From Mesorhizobium sp. (lineage in GTDB: Bacteria > Pseudomonadota > Alphaproteobacteria > Rhizobiales > Rhizobiaceae), in NCBI GenBank assembly GCA_004017275.1, contig SAKE01000006.1, forward strand, positions 62,001-126,000: a stretch of DNA of 64,000 bases, given 5' to 3'. Shown piece by piece: positions 8,915-17,545 of this stretch. How positions within the stretch are numbered: position 1 is the first letter of the stretch; each line of letters begins with the position of its first letter. A program made the position numbers and the translations under genes. A model generated the notes under the pieces. It saw only the letters and a list, made by a program, of their open reading frames with translations. It was not told the DNA's origin and did not search any database.

Positions 8915-10489
8915 CTACCTCCCGCCAAGCTGTTGTGCGAGCATGTAACCGGAAGCCGCACCGGTGCCGGCGCCCGGCCATGTTGCGGCACCCGTGAGAT
9001 GCAGATTGCCGACCGGCGTGTTCCATCCTGCAAAGCCGCGCGCCGGGCGGAACAGGAAGTTCTGCGCCAGATGATGGCTGCCGCAGACCTGATCGCCGCC
9101 AACGAGGTTCGGGTTCTCGCGCTCGAGATCGATGGGCGAGAACACCGCCCGACCGAGGATCTTGTTGCGCAGGCCGGGCGCGTAGGTCTCGACGATGTCG
9201 AGGACACGCTCGGCATAGGCCTCCTTGACCCGGTCCCAGTGCGCTGGCGCGATCTTGCCGGCGGCATCGCCTGTGATTTCGGCGGGCAGCAAGCGCACTT
9301 GCACCCACAGCACATGCTTGCCTGCAGGCGCCCGCGACGGGTCGATCGCCGTCGGCTGACCGACGACCAGCACCGGCTCGTCCGGCAGCATGCCCGCCAT
9401 CGCCTGCTGATAGGTGCGCGACATGGCGTCGAGCGACGGCGACAGATGCACATACGCGAACTGCCGCAACTCGACTCCGGCGCGCCAGTCGGGCAGGTCG
9501 TTGAGCGCCAGATGGATCATCATCGTGCCCGGCGCATGGCGGAATTTCTGCATCGCCGTGTCGAAGTCGGTGTCACCCGACCCATTGGGCAGCATTTTGC
9601 CGGCCAGTGCCTTGGGCGCAACGCCGGCAATGACTGCCCTGGTGGCGGTATGGGTCTCACCGGAAGCAAGCCGCACGCCGGTCGCCTTGCCGGCGGAAAC
9701 CGTGATCTCGGCCACTTCGGCATCGGTGACGATCTTCCCGCCGGCGGAGGTCACCATGCCCGATAGCGCCCGGATGATGGTGTCGGCGCCGCCTTTGCCC
9801 AGCACCATGCCGAAACTCTGGTTGGCCATCGATTCCAGATAGGGGAAAACCGCACCGCCGGCGATGTCGGGCGCGAAGTCGAGATGCATGCCCCAGGTGG
9901 CGAGCGTTGCCCTGATATGAGGCGACTCGAAATTCTCCTCCAGCCAGGCGCGGGGTGAGGACAACAGCAGCCGTCCGGTGTCGAGCGCGCCGGCAATACC
10001 TTTCTTGCGCCACAGGTTCCACGCCGTGCCGGCAAGCGCGCGGGCGCTCATCGGCGAACCCAGCAGCCGGAACAGATGCTCGGCTTCCGCCGGGAAGGCG
10101 GCGACCAGTCTGCGCCATGTCTGGGCGTCAGTGGCTGAAAAGGCGGCGATGCGCGCGGCGGTCTTTTCCAGATCGTTGCTGACGCCGAACCAGCGTCCGT
10201 CCGGGAACGCGCTGGCGAAACAGTCGGCGACGGGCGCGAACTCCAGCCCCTGCGCTTTCAATTCATTTGCATATTTCCGGTGAAAGGCCGAGCCGGCGAA
10301 CAGGCTCAGATTCATCGCACCGAAATCGTGGCGGAAGCCGGGGAGGGTGAATTCACGGGTCTGGACGGCGCCGCCGATTGTTGCACTGCGCTCGAAAACC
10401 CCGGTTTTCCAGCCTTTGAGCGCCAGATGCGCGGCGCACGCCAGACTGTTGTGACCCGCCCCGACAAAGATGGCGTCGAACTCGCTCAC
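8915..10489 (-). CDS. Phytoene-dehydrogenase-like FAD oxidoreductase (PYROXD2-like)
   Basis: 524 residues from a GTG start at 10489. The N-terminus DAIFVGAGHNSLACAAHLA is an FAD-binding Rossmann motif, followed by the FERSATIGGAVQTREF segment found in phytoene-desaturase-type oxidoreductases. The C-terminus GNLHLTGAATWPGAG completes the FAD site. There is no carotenoid gene nearby, so carotenoid desaturation is unlikely. A second family member lies at 11532-13103 across the divergent promoter. Both presumably oxidise or reduce an intermediate of the aromatic pathway. The start codon lies only 17 bp from the candidate operator at 10507-10520, which suits repression. Confidence 0.85.
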   Translation of the reverse strand: MSEFDAIFVGAGHNSLACAAHLALKGWKTGVFERSATIGGAVQTREFTLPGFRHDFGAMNLSLFAGSAFHRKYANELKAQGLEFAPVADCFASAFPDGRWFGVSNDLEKTAARIAAFSATDAQTWRRLVAAFPAEAEHLFRLLGSPMSARALAGTAWNLWRKKGIAGALDTGRLLLSSPRAWLEENFESPHIRATLATWGMHLDFAPDIAGGAVFPYLESMANQSFGMVLGKGGADTIIRALSGMVTSAGGKIVTDAEVAEITVSAGKATGVRLASGETHTATRAVIAGVAPKALAGKMLPNGSGDTDFDTAMQKFRHAPGTMMIHLALNDLPDWRAGVELRQFAYVHLSPSLDAMSRTYQQAMAGMLPDEPVLVVGQPTAIDPSRAPAGKHVLWVQVRLLPAEITGDAAGKIAPAHWDRVKEAYAERVLDIVETYAPGLRNKILGRAVFSPIDLERENPNLVGGDQVCGSHHLAQNFLFRPARGFAGWNTPVGNLHLTGAATWPGAGTGAASGYMLAQQLGGR

Positions 10490-10506
10490 GCCCCGTTCCC
10501 CATTTC

Positions 10507-10520
10507 CTTTATGCTTAAAG
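10507..10520. promoter_or_regulatory. Candidate MarR-type operator in divergent control region
   Basis: CTTTATGCTTAAAG is a 14-bp palindrome with one mismatched pair, in a 120-bp gap between the leftward flavoprotein gene and the rightward hydrolase gene. The last eight bases are identical to the site at 2738-2751 in front of the monooxygenase. The surrounding 60 bp are much richer in A and T than the flanking genes and must hold promoters for both directions. A marR gene three genes away is the obvious candidate regulator. Confidence 0.5.
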
Positions 10521-10609
10521 ATAATTGCAGATGCATATGTTTTCGTCTAGTAGGATATTAAGGGCCGAAACGAGCCTTGATCATCATCACGAAAGAGGGA
10601 ACAGAGACC

Positions 10610-11401
10610 ATGGACACGCAACAACTCCTCGGCGAAGTCGCCGGTCAACTACTTTCGGGCGCCATCAAAGTGGTCGACCTGTCGGCGCCGCTCGGACCCG
10701 ACACGCCGCTGATCAAGCTACCGCCGGAACTTGCCGTCGACACACCGAAGATCGAAATCCATTCGATCTCCCGCTTTGACAAGAACGGCCCATGGTGGGC
10801 GTGGAACTGGCTGAAGCTCGGCGAACATTCAGGCACGCATTTCGATGCGCCCAACCACTGGATCAGCGGCAAGGATTATGCCGACGGTGCGACCGACACC
10901 ATTCCGGCACAGAATTTCGTTGGCCCGGTCAATGTCATCGACTGTTCGAAGGAAGCCGCCGCCGACCCCGATTTCCTGCTCACCGTCGACCACATCAAGG
11001 GGTGGGAAGCCAAGCATGGCGCGATCAATGCCGGCGAATGGGTGGTGATGCGCACCGACTGGTACAAGCGCAACGGCTCCGAAGCCGAGTTCCTCAACGC
11101 CAACGAGACCGGTCCGCACACGCCTGGCCCGACGGCCGAAGCCATCCAGTTCCTGATCAGCAAGGACATCAAGGGCTGGGGCTCAGAGACGATCGGCACC
11201 GATGCCGGCAAGGCCGGCGGCATGGAGCCGCCATTCCCGGCCCACACGCTGATGCACAAGGCCAACCGCTACGGTCTTGCCAGCCTGTGCAACCTCGACC
11301 AGCTGCCGCCGAAGGGCGCCATCCTGATCGCGGCCCCGCTCAAGATCGAGCACGGCACCGGCAGCCCGATCCGCGCGCTGGCGCTTGTGTCGAAGCAATA
11401 G
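10610..11401 (+). CDS. Cyclase-family metal hydrolase, isatin-hydrolase-like
   Basis: 263 residues. HSGTHFDAPNH near residues 75-85 exactly fits the HxGTHxDxPxH metal-binding motif shared by isatin hydrolase and kynurenine formamidase. The length and the C-terminal LPPKGAILIAAPLKI segment fit the PF04199 cyclase family. Isatin hydrolase opens the isatin ring to isatinate using Mn2+. That would lead on to anthranilate, matching the aminobenzoyl-CoA-type enzyme at 388-2682. Other amide or lactone rings remain possible. The ATG at 10610 is preceded by AGAGGGA nine bases upstream, which supports this start over one 33 bases earlier. First gene of the rightward operon. Confidence 0.82.
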   Translation: MDTQQLLGEVAGQLLSGAIKVVDLSAPLGPDTPLIKLPPELAVDTPKIEIHSISRFDKNGPWWAWNWLKLGEHSGTHFDAPNHWISGKDYADGATDTIPAQNFVGPVNVIDCSKEAAADPDFLLTVDHIKGWEAKHGAINAGEWVVMRTDWYKRNGSEAEFLNANETGPHTPGPTAEAIQFLISKDIKGWGSETIGTDAGKAGGMEPPFPAHTLMHKANRYGLASLCNLDQLPPKGAILIAAPLKIEHGTGSPIRALALVSKQ

Positions 11402-11492
11402 GGCGAGGTGGGTCTTCGGGAGAAGATCATGCGCGAAGGCAATGTCGTGATGACGGGTAAGGGGTGGCAGGCTTGCAATGCCGCCACTCTAC

Positions 11493-11514
11493 GGCGCCCC
11501 CCTCTGTCCTGCCG
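11493..11514. repeat. Fragment of a long palindromic repeat
   Basis: These 22 bases match the left end of the repeats at 23696, 45386 and 52528 (GGCGCCCCCCTCTG, then TCCTGCCG), with no matching right arm nearby. It lies 18 bp upstream of the second flavoprotein start, in the 130-bp gap after the hydrolase gene. It looks like a remnant left after partial loss of a full element. Confidence 0.65.
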
Positions 11515-11531
11515 ACGAAGAGCAATCGCCA

Positions 11532-13103
11532 ATGAACGCCCCCGATCACATCATCGTCGGCAGCGGCATCAATGCGCTGGTCTGCGCGGCGATGCTTGGC
11601 GGCAAGGGGGCCAAGGTGCTCGTCCTCGAGCGCAACGACCGCATTGGCGGCTGCATTCGCACCGAGGAGATCACCGCACCCGGCTTCATCCATGATGTGA
11701 TGGCGACGACCTTCGTGCTGTTCATCACCTCGCCGGCCTTCGCGGCGCTGGGCGCCGACCTTGCACGCCACGGGCTGGAATTCTGCCACACCGGCACGCC
11801 GACTGGCGTGCTGCGGCCGGACGGCAGCCATGCGGTGCTCAGCACCGACCGTGCCGCCAACATCGCCGCGCTCAACGCCATCGCGGCCGGCGACGGTGAC
11901 CGGCACGAGGAAGATGTTGGCGGCATCGAGCGCAATGCCGGCCTGCTGTTCGGTCTGCTCGGCGGTAGCCTGTGGTCCTATCCGACCGGCAAGCTGCTGG
12001 CTGGTGACGCATGGCGCCGTGGCCCGCGTGGCCTTGCCGCCTTTCTCGGCGAAGCACTCGTGCCGGCGCGCAACTGGCTGGAAAGTACCTACCAGTCCGA
12101 AACCATCCGCGCGCTGTGGGCACCTTGGGTGCTGCATGCCGGCTTGGGGCCGGAGGATGCTTTCTCCGGGCAGATCGCCAAGGTTATCGCCTTTGCGCTG
12201 GAAGCCGCCGGAGCGCCGATCGTCAAGGGCGGCGCGAAGAACCTGCTCTCGGCCTTCGAGGCACTCATCACCGAGCGCGGCGGTGTCATCTCCACCGAGG
12301 CGGACGTTGCCTCCATCATCCTGACAGGGGGGCGCGCCACTGGCGTGCGGCTAGCCTCGGGCGAAACGGTCAATGCGAAGAAGAGCGTCATCTGCTCGGT
12401 GACGCCGACGCAGCTCTATGGCCGCCTGCTTGGCACCGACGCTCCCCAAGCTGATGTCGAGGCGACGCGGAAATATCGCTACGGCAAAGGCAATTTCCAG
12501 ATCCACTACGCCTTGGACAAACCGCCTGCATGGCGCGGCGAAGGGCTGGACAAGGTCGCGCTGCTGCACCTGACGCCGGGACTGGATGGCGTGTCGAAGG
12601 CCTGCAACGAGGCGGCGCGCGGCATGCTGCCGGAGGTGCCGACCATCTGCGTCGGCCAGTCGCATGCGCTCGACCCTACGCGCTGCCCGGAAGGCAAGGC
12701 GATCCTGTGGCTGCAACTGCCCGAGGCGCCGCGTCACATCAAGGGCGACGCCGCCGGCAAACTGCAAGCACCGGCCGACGGCCAATGGACCGACGCGTTG
12801 CGCGAAGCCTATGCGGATCGTGCAGAAGCGATCCTCGCCAACCATATCGACGGCTTCAAGACCAGCGTCATCGAGCGCCGCGCCTATTCGCCAGCCGATC
12901 TTGAGGCGATGAACATCAATCTGGTCGGCGGCGACCCCTATGGCGGGTCTGCGACCATCGATCAGTCGTTCCTGTGGCGGCCATTCAAGACCAGCCGCAA
13001 CCATCAGACCGGCATCAAGGGCCTCTACCATATCGGCGCCTCGACCCATCCGGGTGCCGGCCTTGGCGGCGGTTCCGGCTTTCTCCTGGCGGGGAGGCTG
13101 TGA
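11532..13103 (+). CDS. Phytoene-dehydrogenase-like FAD oxidoreductase, second family member
   Basis: 523 residues. IIVGSGINALVCAAMLGGKG and LERNDRIGGCIRTEEI form the N-terminal FAD-binding unit, and LYHIGASTHPGAGLGGGSG closes the C-terminal FAD site. It aligns throughout with the protein at 8915-10489, including ARGMLPEVPTICVGQ against MAGMLPDEPVLVVGQ, so the two are paralogues. The ATG at 11532 is chosen because the 54-bp in-frame extension upstream is repeat-derived. Its stop overlaps the marR start (TGATG), indicating translational coupling. Substrate unknown; a step on a ring or side chain of the aromatic compound is likely. Confidence 0.86.
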   Translation: MNAPDHIIVGSGINALVCAAMLGGKGAKVLVLERNDRIGGCIRTEEITAPGFIHDVMATTFVLFITSPAFAALGADLARHGLEFCHTGTPTGVLRPDGSHAVLSTDRAANIAALNAIAAGDGDRHEEDVGGIERNAGLLFGLLGGSLWSYPTGKLLAGDAWRRGPRGLAAFLGEALVPARNWLESTYQSETIRALWAPWVLHAGLGPEDAFSGQIAKVIAFALEAAGAPIVKGGAKNLLSAFEALITERGGVISTEADVASIILTGGRATGVRLASGETVNAKKSVICSVTPTQLYGRLLGTDAPQADVEATRKYRYGKGNFQIHYALDKPPAWRGEGLDKVALLHLTPGLDGVSKACNEAARGMLPEVPTICVGQSHALDPTRCPEGKAILWLQLPEAPRHIKGDAAGKLQAPADGQWTDALREAYADRAEAILANHIDGFKTSVIERRAYSPADLEAMNINLVGGDPYGGSATIDQSFLWRPFKTSRNHQTGIKGLYHIGASTHPGAGLGGGSGFLLAGRL

Positions 13104-13585
13104 TGGAAGAGAAGGTTGCCGAAAGGCGCCAGCGCATTTCGACCCTGGGGCAGATCGGCCTGCAGCAATTCGCGCCCTATCTGATGAACCGCATCATGGG
13201 CCGCTACAACGCCACCCTGCGCGACGATTTCCGCAAGCAGGGCCTGACCATTCCGCAGGTGCGCACGCTGGCCGTGCTGTCGGTCACCGACGGCATCACC
13301 GTCAACGATCTCTCGGTCTATACGGTCATCGAGCAGTCGACCTTGAGCCGGACGCTCGACTCGCTGGAAGGCCAGGGTCTTGTGCGGCGCGAGCAAGGTG
13401 TCACCGACAGCCGCATCCGCCATGTGTTCCTGACCGATGAGGGCCGCGCCGAGTTCACCCGCGCCTGGCCGGCCATGCATGACGCGTTCGAGGCGATGTT
13501 CGACGATATCGACGACGCCGAATATTCCGCGCTCATCGCCACGCTTTTGAAAATGCTGAAGAACATTCGCAAGCACGACATCTAG
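13103..13585 (+). CDS. MarR-family transcriptional regulator
   Basis: 160 residues starting MEEKVAERRQRISTLGQ. The central winged helix-turn-helix contains LTIPQVRTLAVLSV, the recognition region TVIEQSTLSRTLDSLEGQGLV and the wing RREQGVTDSRIRHVFLTDEG, the standard MarR layout. Such proteins usually repress nearby catabolic genes and release DNA when they bind an aromatic acid or CoA thioester. Its position inside the rightward operon and the AT-rich palindromes at 2738 and 10507 make local autoregulated control likely. MarR regulators also control auxin (indole-acetate) breakdown in other plant-associated bacteria. Confidence 0.93.
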   Translation: MEEKVAERRQRISTLGQIGLQQFAPYLMNRIMGRYNATLRDDFRKQGLTIPQVRTLAVLSVTDGITVNDLSVYTVIEQSTLSRTLDSLEGQGLVRREQGVTDSRIRHVFLTDEGRAEFTRAWPAMHDAFEAMFDDIDDAEYSALIATLLKMLKNIRKHDI

Positions 13586-13630
13586 CATGACCCCGAAAAG
13601 TGGATACCGGTTTTCGGAAGAGGTCATGCT
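13584..13630. repeat. Short palindromic repeat with AGCATGACC arms
   Basis: Arms AGCATGACC (13584-13592) and GGTCATGCT (13622-13630) enclose a CCGAAAA...TTTTCGG inner stem. It begins within the marR stop codon and sits 60 bp before iorA. This is a family of short dispersed palindromes common in Rhizobiales intergenic DNA. It may form an RNA stem between marR and iorA. Confidence 0.75.
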
Positions 13631-13690
13631 CAAGCAGACAGACAGACCTACGCGCCGCCAGCACAGGGCGGCAACGGAAGGGAGAAAAAA

Positions 13691-15844
13691 ATGGCCGAAC
13701 GGTCTTTTGCCAAGGAAGTCGAGAAACTCCGGCTCGGCGCCGGTGAGGAGTTTGCCGGCGAAGGCATCCTCGCCATCACCAAGGCGCTGCTGCAATGCGG
13801 TGTCGGCTATGTCGGCGGCTATCAGGGCGCGCCGATCAGCCATCTGATGGACGTGCTGGCCGACGCGCAGGACATTCTGGGCGAGCTCGGCGTGCATTTC
13901 GAGGCGAGCGCCTCAGAAGCCACCGCTACCGCCATGTTGGCCGCCTCGGTGCACTACCCAATCCGCGGTGCCGCGACCTTCAAGTCGACCGTCGGCACCA
14001 ACGTCGCCTCCGACGCACTGGCCAATCTCGCCTCAGGCGGCGTCACCGGCGGCGCGCTGATCATCGTCGGCGAGGATTATGGCGAGGGCTCCTCGATCAT
14101 GCAGGAGCGCAGCCATGCCTTCGCCATGAAAAGCCAGGTCTGGCTGCTCGACCCGCGCCCCAACCTGCCGTCGATCGTCAAGGCGGTGGAAGATGGTTTC
14201 GAGCTGTCCGAGATTTCCAACACGCCGGTCATGCTGCAGGTGCGCATCCGCTGCTGCCATGTCCACGGCCATTTCATCGCCAAGGACAACAAGCGGCCCT
14301 CAATGACGGTGGCTGACGCGCTGGAAGCACCGCGCCGCGACACCGGCCGTATCGTGCTGCCGCCCGCCTCCTTCCTGCACGAGAAGGAGAAGGTGCAGAA
14401 GCGCTGGCCCGCGGCGGTGGATTTCATCGCCAAGAACAAGATCAACGAGTTCTTCGGCTCGGATCATGGTTCGGTGGGCATCGTCCTGCAGGGCGGCATG
14501 TACAATTCGGTCATTCGCGCCCTGCAGCGGCTCGGACTTGCCGACATTTATGGTGACACCGACGTGCCGCTCTACGTGCTCAACGCCGTCTATCCGCTGA
14601 TCGACGACGAATTCCTGTCCTTCTGCGAGGGCAAGCAGTCGGTGCTGGTCGTCGAGGAAGGCCAGCCCAATTACATCGAACAGGCCTTTGCCTCGATGCT
14701 GCACAAGGCCGGTCGCGGCACCAGGCTGGTCGGCAAGGAGCATCTGCCGATGGCCGGCGAATACACCGGCCAGGTCATGCTCGACGGCATCGGCGCCTTC
14801 CTGCGCGCCGAAGCCCCGCATCTGTTGCCGGGCGAAGTGCGTGCGCCCAACAAGGTCGGCGACGGTGTCGATACCGCCGACCTGATCAATGTCGTGCCGG
14901 GCCGTCCGCCGGGATTCTGCATCGGCTGCCCGGAACGGCCGATCTTTGCCGCCACAAAGCTGGTCGAGCAGGAGCTCGGCAAGCACCACATCGCCTCCGA
15001 CATAGGCTGCCATCTGTTCTCGATCATGCCGCCTTTCGAACTCGGCGCCACCACCATGGGCTATGGGCTGGGGCCGGCTTCCGCTTCGGCGTTCAATTCG
15101 CCGGACGCCAAGCGGCGTTCCATCTCCTTCGTCGGCGATGGCGGCTTCTGGCACAACGGTCTGACCTCCTCGATCGGCAATGCCGTGTTCAACAAGAATG
15201 ACGGCGTCATCGTCATCGTCGATAATTTCTATTCGGCCGCGACCGGCGGCCAGGACATTCTCTCGTCCCGCGCCGGCAACAAGACCAAGTCGACGAAGCA
15301 TCCGATCACCGAGGCGGTGAAAGGCATGGGTGTCAAATGGCTGCGCCATGTCGACCGTACCTATGACGTGACCAAGATGCAGGACACGCTGCGCGAGGCG
15401 CTGACCACGGAGGAGAAGGGGCCGAAAGTCATCGTCGCCTCGTCCGAATGCATGCTCAACCGGCAGCGCCGCGAAAAGCCGCTGGTCGACAAGGCGATCA
15501 AGGGCGGCGAGCGAGTGGTGAAACCGAAATTCGGCGTCGACGAGGACATCTGCACCGGCGACCATGCCTGCATGCGCCTCTCCGGCTGCCCATCGCTGTC
15601 GGTCAAGTCGCTCGACGATCCGCTGCGCGACGACCCGGTCGCTAGCATCGACCAGAGTTGCGTCGGCTGCGGCAATTGCGGCGAGGTCGCCGATGCGGCG
15701 GTGCTGTGCCCGTCCTTCTATCGCGCCGATGTCGTCTACAATCCGAGCCGCTGGGATCGCTTCCTGGAAGCCGCGCGCCGCGCCACCATCGGCCTGTTGC
15801 AGCGCCGCCGCGAAAGCCGGCGCCTGACTTTCGCCGATGCTTGA
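13691..15844 (+). CDS. iorA: Indolepyruvate:ferredoxin oxidoreductase, alpha-type subunit
   Basis: 717 residues, longer than the roughly 600-640 of archaeal IorA. Residues 20-200 are the pyrimidine-binding domain of a 2-oxoacid:acceptor oxidoreductase (VGGYQGAPISHLMD, SEATATAMLAASVHYPIRG). CIGCPERP is at 410-417 and the thiamine-diphosphate motif GDGG...N lies around 482-512. The C-terminus carries cysteines at 621, 627, 633, 657, 660, 663 and 673 in a ferredoxin-like arrangement (CVGCGNC). The enzyme decarboxylates an arylpyruvate to an aryl-acetyl-CoA and passes electrons to ferredoxin or another acceptor. A strong Shine-Dalgarno (GGAAGGGAG) precedes the ATG. It overlaps iorB by 8 bp. Exact 2-oxoacid unknown. 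Confidence 0.9.
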   Translation: MAERSFAKEVEKLRLGAGEEFAGEGILAITKALLQCGVGYVGGYQGAPISHLMDVLADAQDILGELGVHFEASASEATATAMLAASVHYPIRGAATFKSTVGTNVASDALANLASGGVTGGALIIVGEDYGEGSSIMQERSHAFAMKSQVWLLDPRPNLPSIVKAVEDGFELSEISNTPVMLQVRIRCCHVHGHFIAKDNKRPSMTVADALEAPRRDTGRIVLPPASFLHEKEKVQKRWPAAVDFIAKNKINEFFGSDHGSVGIVLQGGMYNSVIRALQRLGLADIYGDTDVPLYVLNAVYPLIDDEFLSFCEGKQSVLVVEEGQPNYIEQAFASMLHKAGRGTRLVGKEHLPMAGEYTGQVMLDGIGAFLRAEAPHLLPGEVRAPNKVGDGVDTADLINVVPGRPPGFCIGCPERPIFAATKLVEQELGKHHIASDIGCHLFSIMPPFELGATTMGYGLGPASASAFNSPDAKRRSISFVGDGGFWHNGLTSSIGNAVFNKNDGVIVIVDNFYSAATGGQDILSSRAGNKTKSTKHPITEAVKGMGVKWLRHVDRTYDVTKMQDTLREALTTEEKGPKVIVASSECMLNRQRREKPLVDKAIKGGERVVKPKFGVDEDICTGDHACMRLSGCPSLSVKSLDDPLRDDPVASIDQSCVGCGNCGEVADAAVLCPSFYRADVVYNPSRWDRFLEAARRATIGLLQRRRESRRLTFADA

Positions 15845-17417
15845 CGCTGTCCCCCCACTTCGCGCCCACGCCGGCGCTCAGGATAGTGAGCGTGTCATCA
15901 AGCTTGCCGTGCTGGCGGTCGGCGGCCAGGGCGGCGGCGTGCTCGCCGACTGGATCACCGACGTCGCCGAGCGCAGTGGTTATGTCGCGCAATCGACCTC
16001 GGTCGCCGGCGTCGCCCAGCGCACCGGTGCCACCATCTACTATGTCGAGATGGCCCGCGACACCGGCCGGCTGCCGGTCTTCGCGCTGTCGCCCTCGCAA
16101 GGCGATGTCGATATCCTGATCGCCGCTGAACTGATGGAAGCCGGCCGCGCCATCATCCGCGGCTTCGTCACGCCCGAGCGCACCACGCTGATCGCCTCGT
16201 CGCACCGCATCGCCGCCGTGTCGGAAAAGATCGAACCGGGCGACGGCCGGGCCTCGTCGTCCAAGGTGCATGCCACGGCGGAAGCCGCATCGAAGCGCTT
16301 CATCGCTTTCGACATGGAGAAGATCGCCGCCGACAATGGCTCGATGATCTCGGCCAGCCTGCTTGGCGCGCTGGCCGGATCCGACGCGCTGCCGTTCACG
16401 CGCGAGAGCTACGAACAGGCGATCGGTGCCGGCGGCCGGGGCGTCAAGGCCAGCCTCGCCGCCTTCGGCGCTGCGTTTGACCGCGCGCGCGGCACGACAG
16501 CACCGGCGCCAAAGCCGGCCGAGTCCACGCTTGTCGAATCTGCCCCGGGCGCAGGAAACGTCAGCGGCCCGCAAAACCTGCTGCAAGGCTGGCAGGCCTT
16601 GGCCGCCCGCGTCGATCTGTTGCCAGTGGCGGTCCGCGACATGGCGCTCCGCGCCTTAAGAAAGGTCGTCGACTATCAGGATATCGCCTACGGGCGAGAC
16701 TATCTCGACCGGCTGGACAAGGCCGTCGCGCTGGACGGGCCGGATCGCGGCTATGGCTTGTCCATCGCCGCTGCAAAGCATCTGGCAAATGCGCTGTGCT
16801 ACGACGACATGATCCGCGTCGCCGATCTGAAGACACGCTCGACACGCGATAAACGTGTGCGCCGCGAGGTCGGCGTCAAGGACGACTCGATCCTGCAGGT
16901 GACCGAATATTTCCATCCGCGCATCGAGGAGTTCTGCGGCACGCTGCCGGCGGGTCTGGGCAGCTACATCGAGGACCGGCCGAAGCTTGCCGCCTTTCTC
17001 GATCGCCGCATCAACCATGGCCGCCGCATCCGCACCGACAGTTTTGCCGGCTTTGCAGCACTCTGGTTCATCGGCGGCCTGCGCCGCTGGCGCCGCAGCC
17101 TGCTGCGCCACAAGGTCGAGATCGCGCATCTCGATCGCTGGTACGCGCTGGCCCTCGACCATGTGCCCCAGGATTACGCGCTTGCCGTCGAAATCCTCAA
17201 CTGCCGCCGGCTGATCAAGGGCTACAGCGACACCCATGTCCGCGCCCAGTCTAAATTCGACCGCGTGCTGTCGGCGCTCGACCTGGTCAAGGGCCGGACG
17301 GACGCCGCCGACTGGATCCGCCGCCTGCGCGAGATGGCGCTGAAGGACGAGAAGGGCGACATGCTCGACGGCGCGCTGAAGACGGTGGCGACGCTGGGGC
17401 CGGACCCAATCGGCTGA
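15837..17417 (+). CDS. iorB: Indolepyruvate oxidoreductase beta-type subunit with C-terminal extension
   Basis: 526 residues, against about 200 for classical IorB. Residues 22-215 are the gamma-type 2-oxoacid oxidoreductase domain, with LAVLAVGGQGGGVLADWI at 23-40 and the SVAGVAQRTGATIYYVEM segment. A Pro/Ala-rich linker follows, then about 280 residues of helical sequence resembling the DUF6537 extension found on proteobacterial IOR proteins. The start ATG overlaps the iorA stop by 8 bp, so the two subunits are translationally coupled. Such extended IORs occur in aerobic bacteria, where the extension may protect or re-route electrons; that role is not established here. Confidence 0.88.
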   Translation: MLDAVPPLRAHAGAQDSERVIKLAVLAVGGQGGGVLADWITDVAERSGYVAQSTSVAGVAQRTGATIYYVEMARDTGRLPVFALSPSQGDVDILIAAELMEAGRAIIRGFVTPERTTLIASSHRIAAVSEKIEPGDGRASSSKVHATAEAASKRFIAFDMEKIAADNGSMISASLLGALAGSDALPFTRESYEQAIGAGGRGVKASLAAFGAAFDRARGTTAPAPKPAESTLVESAPGAGNVSGPQNLLQGWQALAARVDLLPVAVRDMALRALRKVVDYQDIAYGRDYLDRLDKAVALDGPDRGYGLSIAAAKHLANALCYDDMIRVADLKTRSTRDKRVRREVGVKDDSILQVTEYFHPRIEEFCGTLPAGLGSYIEDRPKLAAFLDRRINHGRRIRTDSFAGFAALWFIGGLRRWRRSLLRHKVEIAHLDRWYALALDHVPQDYALAVEILNCRRLIKGYSDTHVRAQSKFDRVLSALDLVKGRTDAADWIRRLREMALKDEKGDMLDGALKTVATLGPDPIG

Positions 17418-17510
17418 GGTAGAGGTATCTAGCGGGCGTCCACGGACGGGAGCGGCGCTAACCTTAACTCCGGACCGGCCGGCAGGATCGCCCGGCGTGC
17501 GCCAGCGCTG

Positions 17511-17538
17511 ACGCGGGGCCAGGCATCTGGCCCCGCGT
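17511..17538. terminator. Perfect 12-bp stem hairpin between convergent genes
   Basis: ACGCGGGGCCAG and CTGGCCCCGCGT pair perfectly around a GCAT loop. It sits between the end of iorB and the end of the small GCG_CRPN gene, which converge. There is no T-run on either side, so it is at best a weak or factor-dependent terminator, or a 3'-end stabiliser. Confidence 0.5.
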
Positions 17539-17545
17539 CGCTTGA

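Noticed and set aside
8915..13103. Carotenoid biosynthesis from the phytoene-dehydrogenase-like proteins
   Set aside because: No phytoene synthase, cyclase or other carotenoid gene is present. The neighbours are aromatic-catabolic genes, and this flavoprotein family is broad.
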